Origin: Chryseobacterium sp. HSC-36S06
GTDB lineage: Bacteria > Bacteroidota > Bacteroidia > Flavobacteriales > Weeksellaceae
Assembly: GCF_024171485.1 (NCBI RefSeq)
Contig: NZ_JALJZX010000001.1
Span: 372,001 to 436,000 of the forward strand
Reading direction: 5' to 3'
Length of the DNA: 64,000 bases
Shown here: piece after piece, positions 25,540 through 34,956 of the stretch
Position numbering within the stretch: the first letter of the stretch is position 1
Layout: every line of letters starts with the position of its first letter
Notes under the pieces: generated by a model
Database searches by the model: none
Told to the model about the DNA's origin: nothing
What the model saw: the letters and a program-made list of their open reading frames with translations, nothing else
Program-made: the position numbers and the translations under genes

Positions 25540-26283
25540 ATGATACAAACGGTAATTATTGAAGACGAAAAGCCTGCCGCCCGAAAGCTCGAGCGATTAT
25601 TGAGTTTATTTCCTGATTTAGAATTAGTTGCAATAATAAATTCCGTTGAAGAAGGATTGGCTTGGTTTTCTGAAAATGATCATCCGCATCTCATCTTTTC
25701 AGATATTGTTTTGGGCGACGGTTTGTCTTTTGATATTTTTGAAAAAGTTCCCACCAAAAGCTTCATCATATATACAACAGCCTTTGATCAGTATACTTTG
25801 AAGGCTTTCAAACTCAATTCAATCGATTATCTTCTGAAACCAATTATGGAGGAAGATCTTCAGAAAGCGATTGATAAATACAAAAGCTTCTTGCCTGCGG
25901 ATAGCAATCATAACCTGAAGGAAATCAAGTCTTTAATTAAAGAAGAGAAACAGAAGCTTTCGCGGATTCTGGTAAAGATTGGGTACAATTTAAAGATTGT
26001 TCAGACCGATGAGGTTTCGTGCTTCTACAGCGAAAACAAAATCGTTTATCTTCAGACCAAAGAACGGAGTTTTCCGACAGATTTCACACTGGACGACCTT
26101 CAGGAAGTTCTGGATGAGAAATGTTTTTTCCGCGTAAACCGACAGTTTATCATCAATTCAAATTATATCAAAAACATCCACACCTCGCCGTATTACAAAG
26201 TGGAAATGGAGTTTCAGCCTGCCGAGGAAATCACGGTGAGCCGCGACCGGGTGAAGGATTTTAAGGATTGGCTATCGAAGTAG
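25540..26283 (+). CDS. LytTR-type response regulator
   Basis: The 247-residue protein has a receiver domain (1-120) with the acidic pocket EDE at 8-10, phospho-acceptor Asp55 in LIFSDIVLGD, Thr/Ser at 80 and Lys100 in LLKP. A LytTR DNA-binding domain follows (about 140-247), with CFYSENKIVYLQT, the FFRVNRQFIINSNYI segment and VSRDRVKDFKDWL. It is the natural partner of the kinase at the head of this operon. Its target genes cannot be read from the window; the direct neighbours are candidates because such systems often autoregulate. A shared terminator follows. Confidence 0.95.
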   Translation: MIQTVIIEDEKPAARKLERLLSLFPDLELVAIINSVEEGLAWFSENDHPHLIFSDIVLGDGLSFDIFEKVPTKSFIIYTTAFDQYTLKAFKLNSIDYLLKPIMEEDLQKAIDKYKSFLPADSNHNLKEIKSLIKEEKQKLSRILVKIGYNLKIVQTDEVSCFYSENKIVYLQTKERSFPTDFTLDDLQEVLDEKCFFRVNRQFIINSNYIKNIHTSPYYKVEMEFQPAEEITVSRDRVKDFKDWLSK

Positions 26284-26297
26284 ATCCCAATAAAAAT

Positions 26298-26330
26298 AAA
26301 AGGCGGAAAGTTTACTTCCGCCTTTTGTAT
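26298..26330. terminator. Bidirectional terminator between the regulator and mnmA
   Basis: An 11-base stem, AAAAGGCGGAA (26298-26308) with TTCCGCCTTTT (26316-26326). A-runs and T-runs on both sides let it serve the convergent regulator and mnmA genes. Confidence 0.82.
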
Positions 26331-26348
26331 TGATTTTTTTAAGTGTGA

Positions 26349-27536
26349 TTAACTGATCACTCCGCTTCCGATTAATTCATCCTCCAGATACCACGCCGCA
26401 AACTGACCTTCTGCCACTGCAGACTGCGGGTTTTTGAACTCGATATAAAGTCCGTCCTCAAACTGATATAAAGTGGCATCTTCCAAAGCCTGGCGATACC
26501 GGATTCTTGCTTTCACTTCCATCGATTCGCCGATCAGCAAGCGCAGGTCTTCTCTTACCCAGTGGATTTCCGGCGTGTCAATTTTCAACGCTGTCTGGAA
26601 AAGCCCCGGGAAATTTCTTCCTTCACCCACATAAATCGTATTCGTTTCCATATCACGCGAAATAATGAAACAGGATTCTTTATGACCTCCGATTCCCAAA
26701 CCTTTGCTTTGTCCGATCGTGAAGTAATGAGCGCCCTGATGTTTGCCGATTACTTTTCCGTCGGGTTTTTGGTATTTAATTTTTCTGGAGAGAAACTGTA
26801 ATTCTTCTAATTTTGAAGAAAATTGAGGTTTTTCTTGATGAAATCCTTCAAAATCATTGAAAATTTCCACAATTTCACCTTCTATTGGTTTAAGTTGCTG
26901 CTGTAGAAAAGTGGGCAAACTTACTTTGCCGATAAAACATAAACCCTGGGAGTCTTTCTTGTCCGCGGTTACCAAACCCATTTCTCTGGCAATTTCCCGG
27001 ACTTCAGGTTTAGTCAATTCACCAATCGGGAAAAGCGATTTGGATAACTGCTCCTGATTCAGCTGGCACAAAAAGTAAGACTGGTCTTTATTATTGTCTT
27101 TTCCCGCCAGAAGATGAAAAATCTCCTTCCCATTTTCATCAAAATCAGAACTTACGCGTGCATAATGTCCTGTTGCAACTTTCTCAGCACCAAGCGATAA
27201 AGCTGTTTTCATGAAAACGTCGAACTTTACTTCCCTGTTGCATAAAACGTCGGGATTCGGGGTTCTGCCTTTTTCGTATTCCGCGAACATATAATCAACG
27301 ATTTTCTCCTTGTACAGTTCGCTCATATCGATGACCTGGAACGGAATTCCCAGTTTCTGAGCAACCATTAAAGCATCATTACTGTCCTCAATCCAGGGAC
27401 ATTCGTCCTCCAAAGTCACGGAGGCATCATTCCAGTTCCGCATAAAAAGCGCCACCACATCGTGACCCTGTTTTTGCAGCAAATAGGCAGCAACACTGGA
27501 ATCTACACCGCCCGATAAACCTACTACTATTTTCAT
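26349..27536 (-). CDS. mnmA: tRNA 2-thiouridine(34) synthase MnmA
   Basis: MnmA activates U34 of tRNAs for Lys, Glu and Gln with ATP and inserts sulfur, acting at the same base as MnmG. The 395-residue protein has the PP-loop SGGVDSS at 8-14, catalytic Cys99 in PNPDVLCN and Cys200 in SQGLCFIG, the D-x-S motif, and the C-terminal barrel domains with [19 protein letters not shown]. It is somewhat longer than the E. coli protein because of an insert after residue 230. It has its own -7 box and a repeat copy lies further upstream. Confidence 0.96.
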   Translation of the reverse strand: MKIVVGLSGGVDSSVAAYLLQKQGHDVVALFMRNWNDASVTLEDECPWIEDSNDALMVAQKLGIPFQVIDMSELYKEKIVDYMFAEYEKGRTPNPDVLCNREVKFDVFMKTALSLGAEKVATGHYARVSSDFDENGKEIFHLLAGKDNNKDQSYFLCQLNQEQLSKSLFPIGELTKPEVREIAREMGLVTADKKDSQGLCFIGKVSLPTFLQQQLKPIEGEIVEIFNDFEGFHQEKPQFSSKLEELQFLSRKIKYQKPDGKVIGKHQGAHYFTIGQSKGLGIGGHKESCFIISRDMETNTIYVGEGRNFPGLFQTALKIDTPEIHWVREDLRLLIGESMEVKARIRYRQALEDATLYQFEDGLYIEFKNPQSAVAEGQFAAWYLEDELIGSGVIS

Positions 27537-27575
27537 ATTTAAGTTACACTTTCGTCAAGGGAAAGTTTCACGCGG

Positions 27576-27583
27576 CAAATTTA
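27576..27583 (-). promoter_or_regulatory. -7 promoter box for mnmA
   Basis: Reads TAAATTTG on the minus strand (TAnnTTTG), 39 bases before the mnmA start codon. Confidence 0.5.
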
Positions 27584-27603
27584 CGACATTTAATGCAGAT
27601 TTT

Positions 27604-27708
27604 CAGGAGCAACAGAATGCTGATTTCTCTGGGAAACTTCACCCGCTGTACGCTGTATCTTTATCTTTTTTTGCAAAAAGATAAAGGATGCCGCTTCCAT
27701 CGGGGCTA
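27604..27708 (-). repeat. Dispersed hairpin repeat, copy 2
   Basis: Shares with copy 1 (16101-16197) the words AGGAGCAACAGA, CACCCGCT and ATCGGGGCTA in the same order and spacing. The central hairpin (27657-27690) is longer, with ATCTTTATCTTTTT pairing with AAAAAGATAAAGGAT. It lies between divergent mnmA and the small barrel gene. Confidence 0.7.
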
Positions 27709-27828
27709 AAAACATCTTTTTGCGTATGTCCCGAAGATTCACCAAACCCGGAATCATTAAAGATTTCATTGTTATTGAAAATTTCGATTTCAAAAAAAGG
27801 CTTAATTTTATACTCAAGTATTACAACG

Positions 27829-28365
27829 ATGAAAAAATCAGCACTTTTTATATTACTCCTGGCGGCTTTCAGCCTCAATGCTCAGATTGCCACTTCTGCA
27901 CAACTCGGCAGCAGCGAATCAAAATGGACTTTTGGCGGTTACGCCGGGCTCGGTGGTACTTTCGGGAATGGCGGCGGCGTTTCTGTTTACCTTTCTCCCA
28001 GAGTCGGTTATAAGGTCACTGAAAATTTCGAAACAGGTTTAGCAGGAAGTTTACAATGGTCGAATACTGACTATTACTCATCTACAATGATAGGAGTAGG
28101 GCCTTTTGTGAATTACTATTTCTCCCGGAACTTTTTCCTGAGTGGTATATTTCAGGAGTTTTTTATCACCCAGAAAAACAAGGTGGATAACCTTAAATAT
28201 TCTGCTGACGAAGCAGCGCTTTACCTGGGCGGCGGTTATATGCAGAAACTCGGTGAGCGGACGTATATGCAGATCGGCGGAATGTATAATGTTCTTTACA
28301 ATAAAAATAAATCTTTTCTCGGCAGCGGTTTTATCCCCAGTATCGGGATTGTTTATGGACTTTAA
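27829..28365 (+). CDS. Small outer-membrane beta-barrel protein
   Basis: The start at 27829 gives MKKSALFILLLAAFSLNAQ, a clear signal peptide; a longer frame upstream crosses the repeat and is not used. The mature 155 residues alternate polar and aromatic residues in strands typical of an eight-stranded barrel (WTFGGYAGLGG, GVSVYLSPRVGYKV, FNYYFS) and end with the strand PSIGIVYGL. No enzyme motif is present. It resembles OmpW/OmpX-sized proteins of Bacteroidota with unknown ligand. It stands alone with a terminator behind it. Confidence 0.8.
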   Translation: MKKSALFILLLAAFSLNAQIATSAQLGSSESKWTFGGYAGLGGTFGNGGGVSVYLSPRVGYKVTENFETGLAGSLQWSNTDYYSSTMIGVGPFVNYYFSRNFFLSGIFQEFFITQKNKVDNLKYSADEAALYLGGGYMQKLGERTYMQIGGMYNVLYNKNKSFLGSGFIPSIGIVYGL

Positions 28366-28372
28366 AGAACAG

Positions 28373-28404
28373 AAAATCTCCTTATTCTTCAGGAGATTTT
28401 TTTT
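28373..28404. terminator. Bidirectional terminator after the barrel gene
   Basis: Stem AAAATCTCCT (28373-28382) with AGGAGATTTT (28391-28400), then Ts. It serves the convergent barrel and exported-protein genes. Confidence 0.82.
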
Positions 28405-28408
28405 CAGT

Positions 28409-29050
28409 TTATGGCTTATTTGCGAGAAAGTATTCCGCTTCACCTTTTCCCCAGTTGGGATCTAAAGCCGATTTTGTTTTATAGATTTTGAACTGATCAA
28501 GTGATTTCTGAAACAGTTCCAGACCTCTGGCTTTACTGCCTCCAAACTGTTCAGGAGTGAAGTAAGTGTCTTCCGCTTTCATGAGTGTTATTCTGGGATT
28601 TCCGGCATCTATTTTTTCGGCTTTTGACAAGGCATCAGCGGCAAGCATCCCTTCGCTCATAAATCTCGCCTGGGGATCAACCATCATTTTAAGACCATGA
28701 ATCATTTTCTGGAGGATCAGGTTTTCTGCATTGTCCTTATTCAAATCAATGGCTAAATCCAGCGATTTCTGTGCTTCAGCAGCAATAGGATCCAGGTCGG
28801 CAAGTTTTCCTTCCCGCATGGCCATTCTGCCTTTCTGAATGGTGGAGAATGCGGCGTAATAATAAGGAAGCCACTGTGTTTTTTCTTTGTCGCCAATTCT
28901 TTTAAAATCATTTGCGAGCGCGGTAAATTCATCGGCAGTCTGGTGTTTTTCAATGCTGGCGATTTTTTCAGTCATTACCTTATCGTAGGCGGTTTGGGAG
29001 AATGCAATTATTCCGGTCATCAGACACATTGCGAATATCAGTTTTTTCAT
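28409..29050 (-). CDS. Exported helical-repeat protein of unknown function
   Basis: The 213-residue protein has a signal peptide ending near AFSQ (residue 19). The rest is all helical with TPR-like spacing: WLPYYYAAFSTIQKGR, AEAQKSLDLAIDLNKDNAENLIL, ADALSKAEKIDAGNPRITLM and FQKSLDQFKIY. It ends WGKGEAEYFLANKP. Similar exported proteins occur in flavobacteria, but I know no function. It lies downstream of, but 112 bases from, the TonB receptor gene and has its own -7 box. Confidence 0.78.
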   Translation of the reverse strand: MKKLIFAMCLMTGIIAFSQTAYDKVMTEKIASIEKHQTADEFTALANDFKRIGDKEKTQWLPYYYAAFSTIQKGRMAMREGKLADLDPIAAEAQKSLDLAIDLNKDNAENLILQKMIHGLKMMVDPQARFMSEGMLAADALSKAEKIDAGNPRITLMKAEDTYFTPEQFGGSKARGLELFQKSLDQFKIYKTKSALDPNWGKGEAEYFLANKP

Positions 29051-29088
29051 GGTTATTATTTTTTATTTGTTTTACAATTTTGATGAAT

Positions 29089-29096
29089 CAAAGGTA
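29089..29096 (-). promoter_or_regulatory. -7 promoter box for the exported helical protein
   Basis: Reads TACCTTTG on the minus strand, a TAnnTTTG match 38 bases before the start codon at 29050. Confidence 0.45.
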
Positions 29097-29162
29097 TATG
29101 ATAAGTTATTTATGCTCGGGATATTATTTCCTGAAAGGTTGGATTTTTACTCTGAATAGTAT

Positions 29163-31382
29163 TTAGAGGTTATTATCGATTGCATCCTGAGTCCTGTCGA
29201 TACCGAAACTGATGAACGCGCCAATGAATACAAAAGTGTTTGCAGAAGGAAGAAGTGGTTTGCTCCGCAGTCCGTCACTGGAGAAATTGTACCCGTAAAT
29301 ATTTTTCTGGTTAAGAATATTGTTAACCGAAAGAACCAAAACGGTAAAAGATTTGGCATCCTTTTTACCCAGATTCGGGAGGTAGTTCAGGCTGAAATTA
29401 AGGGCGTTGTAATCCTTTACTTTACCCTGCGTGTTCAGATAATAATTCCCGCCGTCATCTGTAAGAAAATTGTAATACGGTCTTCCGGAAGCATAACTGT
29501 AAGAGAGGTTGAATCCGGTTTTCCAGTCGGCCACGAATTTTTTTGCCACCACGGAAAGTGTATGTTTTGCCGCAAAATTCGGGAATAAACTCTGGTCATA
29601 ATTCTGGAAATTTCTTTTGGAATCCAAAAACGAGTAAGAAACCCAATAATCTATATTCTTTATTGATTTTTTATCGCGCCAAAACAGTTCAATTCCTTTA
29701 GCAAAACCGTCTCCATTGTTGCTGATTGCGACTGGTCTGTAATTTTCAACCTTGTTTTTTATTAAATCTCTGTAGTTTTTGTAAAAAGCTTCAACTCGGA
29801 AACTTCTTCCTTCTTCAGATTTCTGGAGTTGTAGAACATAATGTTCTGCTTTTTGAAAATTAAGATCGTGAGTTCCAAAAAATTGATTTTCAGGGTTCTG
29901 ATAAAATGTTCCGTACGCCAGGGAACTCGTCCAGTTCTTTGAAATTCTGTAAGCGAAAGCAAGTCTGGGCGCCAGATTCCACTGATTTACTGCAGTTGAA
30001 TATTCGGATCGTAACCCAACTTTAGCGGAGAAATGATTACTGAAACCTAAATCTGTTTCGGCAAACACTGAAGTAATGCGGTCGTGGAACAAGTAAGGAA
30101 CGGATGAAACAGCGACCTCAGTATTCTCGTGAGTTTGGTTAAATTCAATTCCGCCTCTTATGGCTGATATTTTATTGATTTTCCTTTCCAGAGTTCCTTT
30201 TGCATTGAAATAATTACCCGTAATATCAATTGAATTGGGATTGAATTCCGACTCCTGAAAAGTATTGCTTAAATCAATCAGATTATTATTGAAAGTGTAA
30301 GAACTGCCTAAATTAACAAGATATCTACCCAATTTCTGTCTGTAAGAAATATTGTGGAAGGTATTTTTGCCTTTTAGTGAAGTATTGTCGAAATCGGTTT
30401 CGGGTTCCAGACTTTCATTCTGAAGTCCAAGTCTGTTGGTATCAAAACTTCCGTAATATTTAAAGATACCTCCGTTTTTATTTTTAATTCTGAAATTGAA
30501 GTTGGTGCTGAAGCTTTCAGGAGCTTTCGTAAAGGTGGTGTTGAATTTGAGCAATTTGGTCATCAGCACCAAATTACTGTATGCTGCAGCGATACCGAAA
30601 GATTTAGTTTTTTCATCGTTCACATTTTGGAATCCTCCACTCACAAAGATTGGCAAAATTCCGATATCAACAGAATTGCGTTCAGGAAAATCAATGCTTT
30701 CCAGGATGAGAACCGAAGAAAGCGCCTGCCCGTACATCGCCGAATAGCCGCCACTTGAAAACACATTACCTTTAAATAAAGAAGTATTCAGCCGGTCCAT
30801 CGCTTTCAAGCCGGGCACAGAATTTCCAAAAAAATTGTTGACGAGATTCCCATCCATAAAAAATTTAGTCTCAGCGCCTGTTCCGCCACGCACAAAAAGA
30901 CCTTCAGTTTCTCCGATTTTCTGTACTCCCGGAAGCGTTTCCAGTGCCGACGAAACCTGTCCGTTAGCTCCGGCGGTCGTGTAAACATCGATGGGTGTCA
31001 AAAGAACAGTTGCCCTTTTTCGGTCGCTGGCTTCAATGGAACCGGCTGAAATAACAACCGCGTCGATTTCTGAAATCTGCTCCTTTAAATCTGCATTGAT
31101 AGTGATTTCATTGTTTTCCAGTAGCAATGTTTTTTCAACTTCCACGAATTTAGGATTTGTAAATACGAGAATATGCTTTCCTTTTTCCGAAGTTTGAAAC
31201 GAGAAATTACCGTTTTCATCGGTCGTGGCTCCGTCGTACGTATCTTTAAGGGTTACAGAAATATCCTTAACCCCTTTGTTCTTAAAATTTACTTTTCCGG
31301 AAACGGTGGTTTGAGCAGTCACAAAGAAACTCATCAGGAACAAAACAAGTGCGAAAATTTTTGGGAGCAATAATGTGCGCAT
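29163..31382 (-). CDS. TonB-dependent outer-membrane receptor
   Basis: The 739-residue protein has a signal peptide (about 1-23), a carboxypeptidase-regulatory-like beta sandwich (26-110) common in Bacteroidota receptors, a plug domain (about 125-230) with SSALETLPGVQKIGETEGLFVRGG split by the usual loop, and a 22-strand barrel ending in FVFIGAFISFGIDRT. The ligand is unknown. There is no SusD partner, so it is more likely a metal, siderophore or vitamin receptor than a glycan system. No Fur-like site was obvious. It is divergent from the superoxide dismutase gene. Confidence 0.92.
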   Translation of the reverse strand: MRTLLLPKIFALVLFLMSFFVTAQTTVSGKVNFKNKGVKDISVTLKDTYDGATTDENGNFSFQTSEKGKHILVFTNPKFVEVEKTLLLENNEITINADLKEQISEIDAVVISAGSIEASDRKRATVLLTPIDVYTTAGANGQVSSALETLPGVQKIGETEGLFVRGGTGAETKFFMDGNLVNNFFGNSVPGLKAMDRLNTSLFKGNVFSSGGYSAMYGQALSSVLILESIDFPERNSVDIGILPIFVSGGFQNVNDEKTKSFGIAAAYSNLVLMTKLLKFNTTFTKAPESFSTNFNFRIKNKNGGIFKYYGSFDTNRLGLQNESLEPETDFDNTSLKGKNTFHNISYRQKLGRYLVNLGSSYTFNNNLIDLSNTFQESEFNPNSIDITGNYFNAKGTLERKINKISAIRGGIEFNQTHENTEVAVSSVPYLFHDRITSVFAETDLGFSNHFSAKVGLRSEYSTAVNQWNLAPRLAFAYRISKNWTSSLAYGTFYQNPENQFFGTHDLNFQKAEHYVLQLQKSEEGRSFRVEAFYKNYRDLIKNKVENYRPVAISNNGDGFAKGIELFWRDKKSIKNIDYWVSYSFLDSKRNFQNYDQSLFPNFAAKHTLSVVAKKFVADWKTGFNLSYSYASGRPYYNFLTDDGGNYYLNTQGKVKDYNALNFSLNYLPNLGKKDAKSFTVLVLSVNNILNQKNIYGYNFSSDGLRSKPLLPSANTFVFIGAFISFGIDRTQDAIDNNL

Positions 31383-31401
31383 GGGTAATAGTTTTATAAA
31401 G

Positions 31402-31409
31402 CAAAGCTA
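31402..31409 (-). promoter_or_regulatory. -7 promoter box for the TonB receptor
   Basis: Reads TAGCTTTG on the minus strand (TAnnTTTG), 19 bases before the receptor start codon. Confidence 0.5.
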
Positions 31410-31537
31410 TTGCGGAATGAGTTTTGCTGAAATATTTTTTAACTGAAAGGGGGAATTCCTGTACTGAGCGGTTTCATTTCTAAAAATTGAAATTATGCTT
31501 ACCTTTATGAAATCATTTAACATTAAAATAAATCGTT

Positions 31538-32041
31538 ATGAAAGTCGCTAAATTTTCTATCGTTGCTTGTACTGCGCTTTTAGCAGTGTCTTGCTCGACA
31601 ACTAAGAACTACACGATCAATTCCAAAAGTGGAACAGAGACTCAGGGAACAGCCAAATTTGTACAAACCGGTAAAAATGTGGCACTTGATCTGAATGTCT
31701 ACAAATTAACTCCAGGAATTCACGCGGTTCACCTTCATGAAAAAGGAGACTGTTCTGCAGCCGACGCAAGTTCTGCCGGCGGACACTGGAATCCAACTAC
31801 CGAATCTCACGGAAAATGGGGACATGATGAGTATCACAAAGGCGACATCGGGAATCTGAATGCCGATAAAGACGGGACGGCAAGATTACAGTTCAGTACC
31901 GACAAATGGTGTATTGGCTGTACCGATGAATCTAAAAACATTCTCGGAAAAACATTAATTATTCATGCCGGACCCGACGATTTCAAAACACAGCCAACCG
32001 GAAATGCAGGTGGCAGAGTGGGCTGCATTGAAATTAAGTAA
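31538..32041 (+). CDS. sodC: Cu/Zn superoxide dismutase, lipoprotein
   Basis: SodC turns superoxide into oxygen and peroxide in the envelope. The 167-residue protein has a lipoprotein signal peptide with Cys19 in AVSC. All ligands appear present: copper His65, His67 and His143, bridging His83, zinc His91, His100 and Asp103, and a Cys72-Cys163 disulfide. Two further cysteines lie in WCIGC (125 and 128), which is not typical and could form a second disulfide. A terminator shared with the convergent gene follows. Confidence 0.93.
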   Translation: MKVAKFSIVACTALLAVSCSTTKNYTINSKSGTETQGTAKFVQTGKNVALDLNVYKLTPGIHAVHLHEKGDCSAADASSAGGHWNPTTESHGKWGHDEYHKGDIGNLNADKDGTARLQFSTDKWCIGCTDESKNILGKTLIIHAGPDDFKTQPTGNAGGRVGCIEIK

Positions 32042-32064
32042 GAACTCAACTCTTTTTAAAGAAT

Positions 32065-32092
32065 AAAAAACGCATCAGATGATGCGTTTTTT
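32065..32092. terminator. Bidirectional terminator after sodC
   Basis: A 12-base perfect stem, AAAAAACGCATC (32065-32076) with GATGCGTTTTTT (32081-32092), four-base loop. Confidence 0.85.
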
Positions 32093-33366
32093 TATTGGTA
32101 ATAGGCGGTAAGGAAATCGAAAAATTCCTGAAATCTGACAATATTGTTCAGTACTAAAAAAGAAAATAACACCCAAAGTGAAGCATAGAGAAATGACAGC
32201 GTTTTAGGGGAATTCCGGTAGGAGTGAAACAGCCATCCGATGAGCATCGGGAACACAAAAACGAAATGCCCGCCGTAAATATAAGAAGTATGCAGACCGA
32301 ACTTCAGCACGCAGTGTATGATAATATCAACCAAAAACGAAATCATCAGGATCTGTACAAATTTATTTTTAAAGTTTTTTATGTAGCTCCATACAACCAA
32401 AAGCAGTACTGCAGCGACAAAAACGTAGGGAATCCAGGAATTATAAACATCCATGAAAAGCGCTTTATATTCAAATCCTTTTTTGTTATGATAATCACGG
32501 ATGACGAAGCCCGGAAAAAGTATGTTCCCACCAAAAAACCAAGACGATATCATATCCCAAACAGGCGTAACTCTGGGTTTTGAAAACTTTTCTAACTGCT
32601 CGCCCGACTTGTTGAAGAAATTCATATAATTGAAATTCAACCGATTGAGGAATAAAAGGGCAAACACCGCAACTGAAATAAGAACACGCAGGAACGCCAG
32701 ACCTAACTTTTTCCAGCTGCGGAATATTTTGTTTTCAAAAAGTAGCGGGATATAAATTTTTACGGCATTTGTAACCGTTAAACCGCCAACTGAAACGACC
32801 GCCAAAGTAAGCGCCGCCGCTGGTATTTTCTGTTCCTTTTTTAATTTAAGTGCTGCGTAATAATTAAATAATATGAGGAAAAATAAAGTGTAAGTATAGG
32901 TTTCCGGTGTGAAAGAAAGCAAAATATTGGTTGAAAAGGAGGCGAAGAAAAAGAGGATTAGCAGCGAGATTTTCTTTGGTAACCTTACAATGTTATTTAA
33001 ATATTTGTAAATCTGAATTAAACTAAGACTTATGGCAAAGTTGCTGCACCACGCCAGAACCAGACGGAAAGTTTCATCTTTTTTGCCGCCGGAAAAAAGA
33101 TAGGCAAACTCCCGGATCCAGTCGAAATAATAATTGGCCAGAGGATGCCTTTCGAATCCGCCGCCAGTCATTACAATCGCGCGGTTATCAAAACTGAAGT
33201 AAGCATCCCAAGGAATTCTGTCGTCAAAAATAATGCGGTAATTCAGAGCAATGAAACTTCCCAGAATACCATAAACGGTAATGAAAATGATGAATAGTAA
33301 AAGCTCAAATTTCGTAGATGGGAAAACTGTTTTAAAAAAATCAGTAATTTTTTGTTTAAAAACCAA
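32092..33366 (-). CDS. Polytopic membrane protein, possible GT-C-like family
   Basis: The protein of about 424 residues has ten or so membrane helices. An N-terminal loop after the first helix (RIPWDAYFSFDNRAIV) carries acidic residues as in GT-C glycosyltransferases, but I cannot assign a family with certainty (a DUF6080-like membrane protein is one possibility). No ATG is in frame near the start. A TTG at 33384 overlaps the -7 box found here, so the TTG at 33366, about a dozen bases after the predicted transcript start, is preferred. It follows selO in the same direction by 30 bases. Confidence 0.65.
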   Translation of the reverse strand: MVFKQKITDFFKTVFPSTKFELLLFIIFITVYGILGSFIALNYRIIFDDRIPWDAYFSFDNRAIVMTGGGFERHPLANYYFDWIREFAYLFSGGKKDETFRLVLAWCSNFAISLSLIQIYKYLNNIVRLPKKISLLILFFFASFSTNILLSFTPETYTYTLFFLILFNYYAALKLKKEQKIPAAALTLAVVSVGGLTVTNAVKIYIPLLFENKIFRSWKKLGLAFLRVLISVAVFALLFLNRLNFNYMNFFNKSGEQLEKFSKPRVTPVWDMISSWFFGGNILFPGFVIRDYHNKKGFEYKALFMDVYNSWIPYVFVAAVLLLVVWSYIKNFKNKFVQILMISFLVDIIIHCVLKFGLHTSYIYGGHFVFVFPMLIGWLFHSYRNSPKTLSFLYASLWVLFSFLVLNNIVRFQEFFDFLTAYYQ

Positions 33367-33381
33367 GGTGAAAAATTTCGG

Positions 33382-33389
33382 CAAAAGTA
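33382..33389 (-). promoter_or_regulatory. -7 promoter box for the membrane protein
   Basis: Reads TACTTTTG on the minus strand (TAnnTTTG). It argues for a start codon at 33366 rather than 33384. Confidence 0.4.
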
Positions 33390-33396
33390 AGAAATT

Positions 33397-34941
33397 TTAA
33401 GAACTGCAGGAAAGGGTGGAACTTCCGGTTTGGCCGTCATAAAACGGCGGACGCTTTTGCGAAAATTCCGGGAAAAGTTCTTCGTACGGATGTTCTAGAG
33501 CTTTCAGAATTTTATTCAGTAAATCTTTTTTGCCGGCAGTAATTTCATTAATACATTCAAACAAGATATAGTTTCTGAGGATAAATTTCGGGTTACTCTT
33601 TTGCATGAATTTCTTGGATTCTGTTTTGGAAATGGTATTCAGTTTCAGCCTTTCAAGATATAATGAAATGAAGTTTTTAAATTTTCCAAACTGCTCATCA
33701 GTAATTGCATTATAGAAAATGTTTCCGAAATGGTATTTAAGATCTGTGTCTTCTGAGACAGATTCTAATTTATTGAAAAACAGAGTGTAGTCTATCGAAA
33801 GTTCCGCCATTACATTTTGTGCAGTGGTGAAAAACTGATCATCATCTTTTAAAACTTCATTTAAGCCGAATTTCGCTGCCATCATTTTATCATGTTTTTT
33901 CCAGAACTCTGTACTGAAATCATTGAGGGTTTTCTCCAGAATCTTTTCATCTTTAATCAGCGGAAACAATGCATTAGCAAGTTGCCAGAGATTCCACTGC
34001 GCGATTTTTGCCTGATTGCCGAATGCATATCTTCGGCCTGGCAAATCTGTGGTGTTCGGAGTGAAATTCAAGCTGTATTCGTCCAGAAACGAGAATGGTC
34101 CGTAATCAATGGTGAGCCCCAAAATAGACATGTTATCGGTATTCATTACTCCATGTACAAAACCCACGCGGTACCATTCCACAATCATTTCCGAGGTTCT
34201 GTGGGCAATTTGTGCAAATAATTCTGCGTATTTTGTCGGACTTTCGGGATCGATTTCGGGAAAATAATTTAGAATCGTAAAATGGGCCAATTTGGTCAGC
34301 AGACTGATGTCGTTTTGCGCTGATATCAGTTCAAAATGCCCGAAGCGCAGAAAACTTTCAGCAGTCCGCATCATCACTGCACCTTTTTCGTACTGTGGGT
34401 TTCCGTCATAAAGCATATCGCGGACTATATTTTCGCCTGAAAGCGACAGAGACAAAGCCCGGGTTGTGGGAATTCCCAAATGAAACATCGCCTCGCTCAT
34501 CACATATTCACGCACGGAAGACCTAAGTACTGCTCTGCCGTCCGCATGGCGGGAATAGGGCGTTGCACCCGCTCCTTTCCACTGAAGTTCTGTTTTTTTT
34601 CCATTTTTATCAGCAATCTCGCCTGCAAAAATTGCCCTGCCGTCACCGAGTTGCCCTGCCCAATTCCCAAACTGATGACCTGCGTAGGCAGTAGCGTACG
34701 TTTTTAAATGTTGAGGTACTGTAGCGGCATTAAGAAATGCGGAGTCTTGGTCATTTTCAATTTTGCCAAGTCCTATTTCTTCGGAAAGTTTTTCGTTAAA
34801 AATAATGAGCTCTGATTCCGTAAATCCCGAGATTGGAGTCTCTGCCAGGAGTACGCCCGGTGTTTGCCTCTGCATAATATTTTGGGAGGTATCTGCCGGA
34901 AAAAGTTGATAGTATTGTTGAGTTATTTCTGTTAAATTCAT
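33397..34941 (-). CDS. selO: Protein adenylyltransferase SelO
   Basis: SelO is a pseudokinase-fold enzyme that transfers AMP from ATP to protein side chains and takes part in oxidative-stress responses. The 514-residue protein has the hallmark LQWKGAGATPYSRHADGRA motif near 120-138, RSSVREYVMSEAM, the metal-binding region MNTDNMSILG and IDYGPF, and ends in SCSS. In vertebrate SelO the same place, third from the end, is selenocysteine; here it is Cys, the normal bacterial state. It probably shares a transcript with the membrane protein downstream, which may also have its own promoter. Confidence 0.95.
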   Translation of the reverse strand: MNLTEITQQYYQLFPADTSQNIMQRQTPGVLLAETPISGFTESELIIFNEKLSEEIGLGKIENDQDSAFLNAATVPQHLKTYATAYAGHQFGNWAGQLGDGRAIFAGEIADKNGKKTELQWKGAGATPYSRHADGRAVLRSSVREYVMSEAMFHLGIPTTRALSLSLSGENIVRDMLYDGNPQYEKGAVMMRTAESFLRFGHFELISAQNDISLLTKLAHFTILNYFPEIDPESPTKYAELFAQIAHRTSEMIVEWYRVGFVHGVMNTDNMSILGLTIDYGPFSFLDEYSLNFTPNTTDLPGRRYAFGNQAKIAQWNLWQLANALFPLIKDEKILEKTLNDFSTEFWKKHDKMMAAKFGLNEVLKDDDQFFTTAQNVMAELSIDYTLFFNKLESVSEDTDLKYHFGNIFYNAITDEQFGKFKNFISLYLERLKLNTISKTESKKFMQKSNPKFILRNYILFECINEITAGKKDLLNKILKALEHPYEELFPEFSQKRPPFYDGQTGSSTLSCSS

Positions 34942-34956
34942 GATTCAAAGTTCGCT

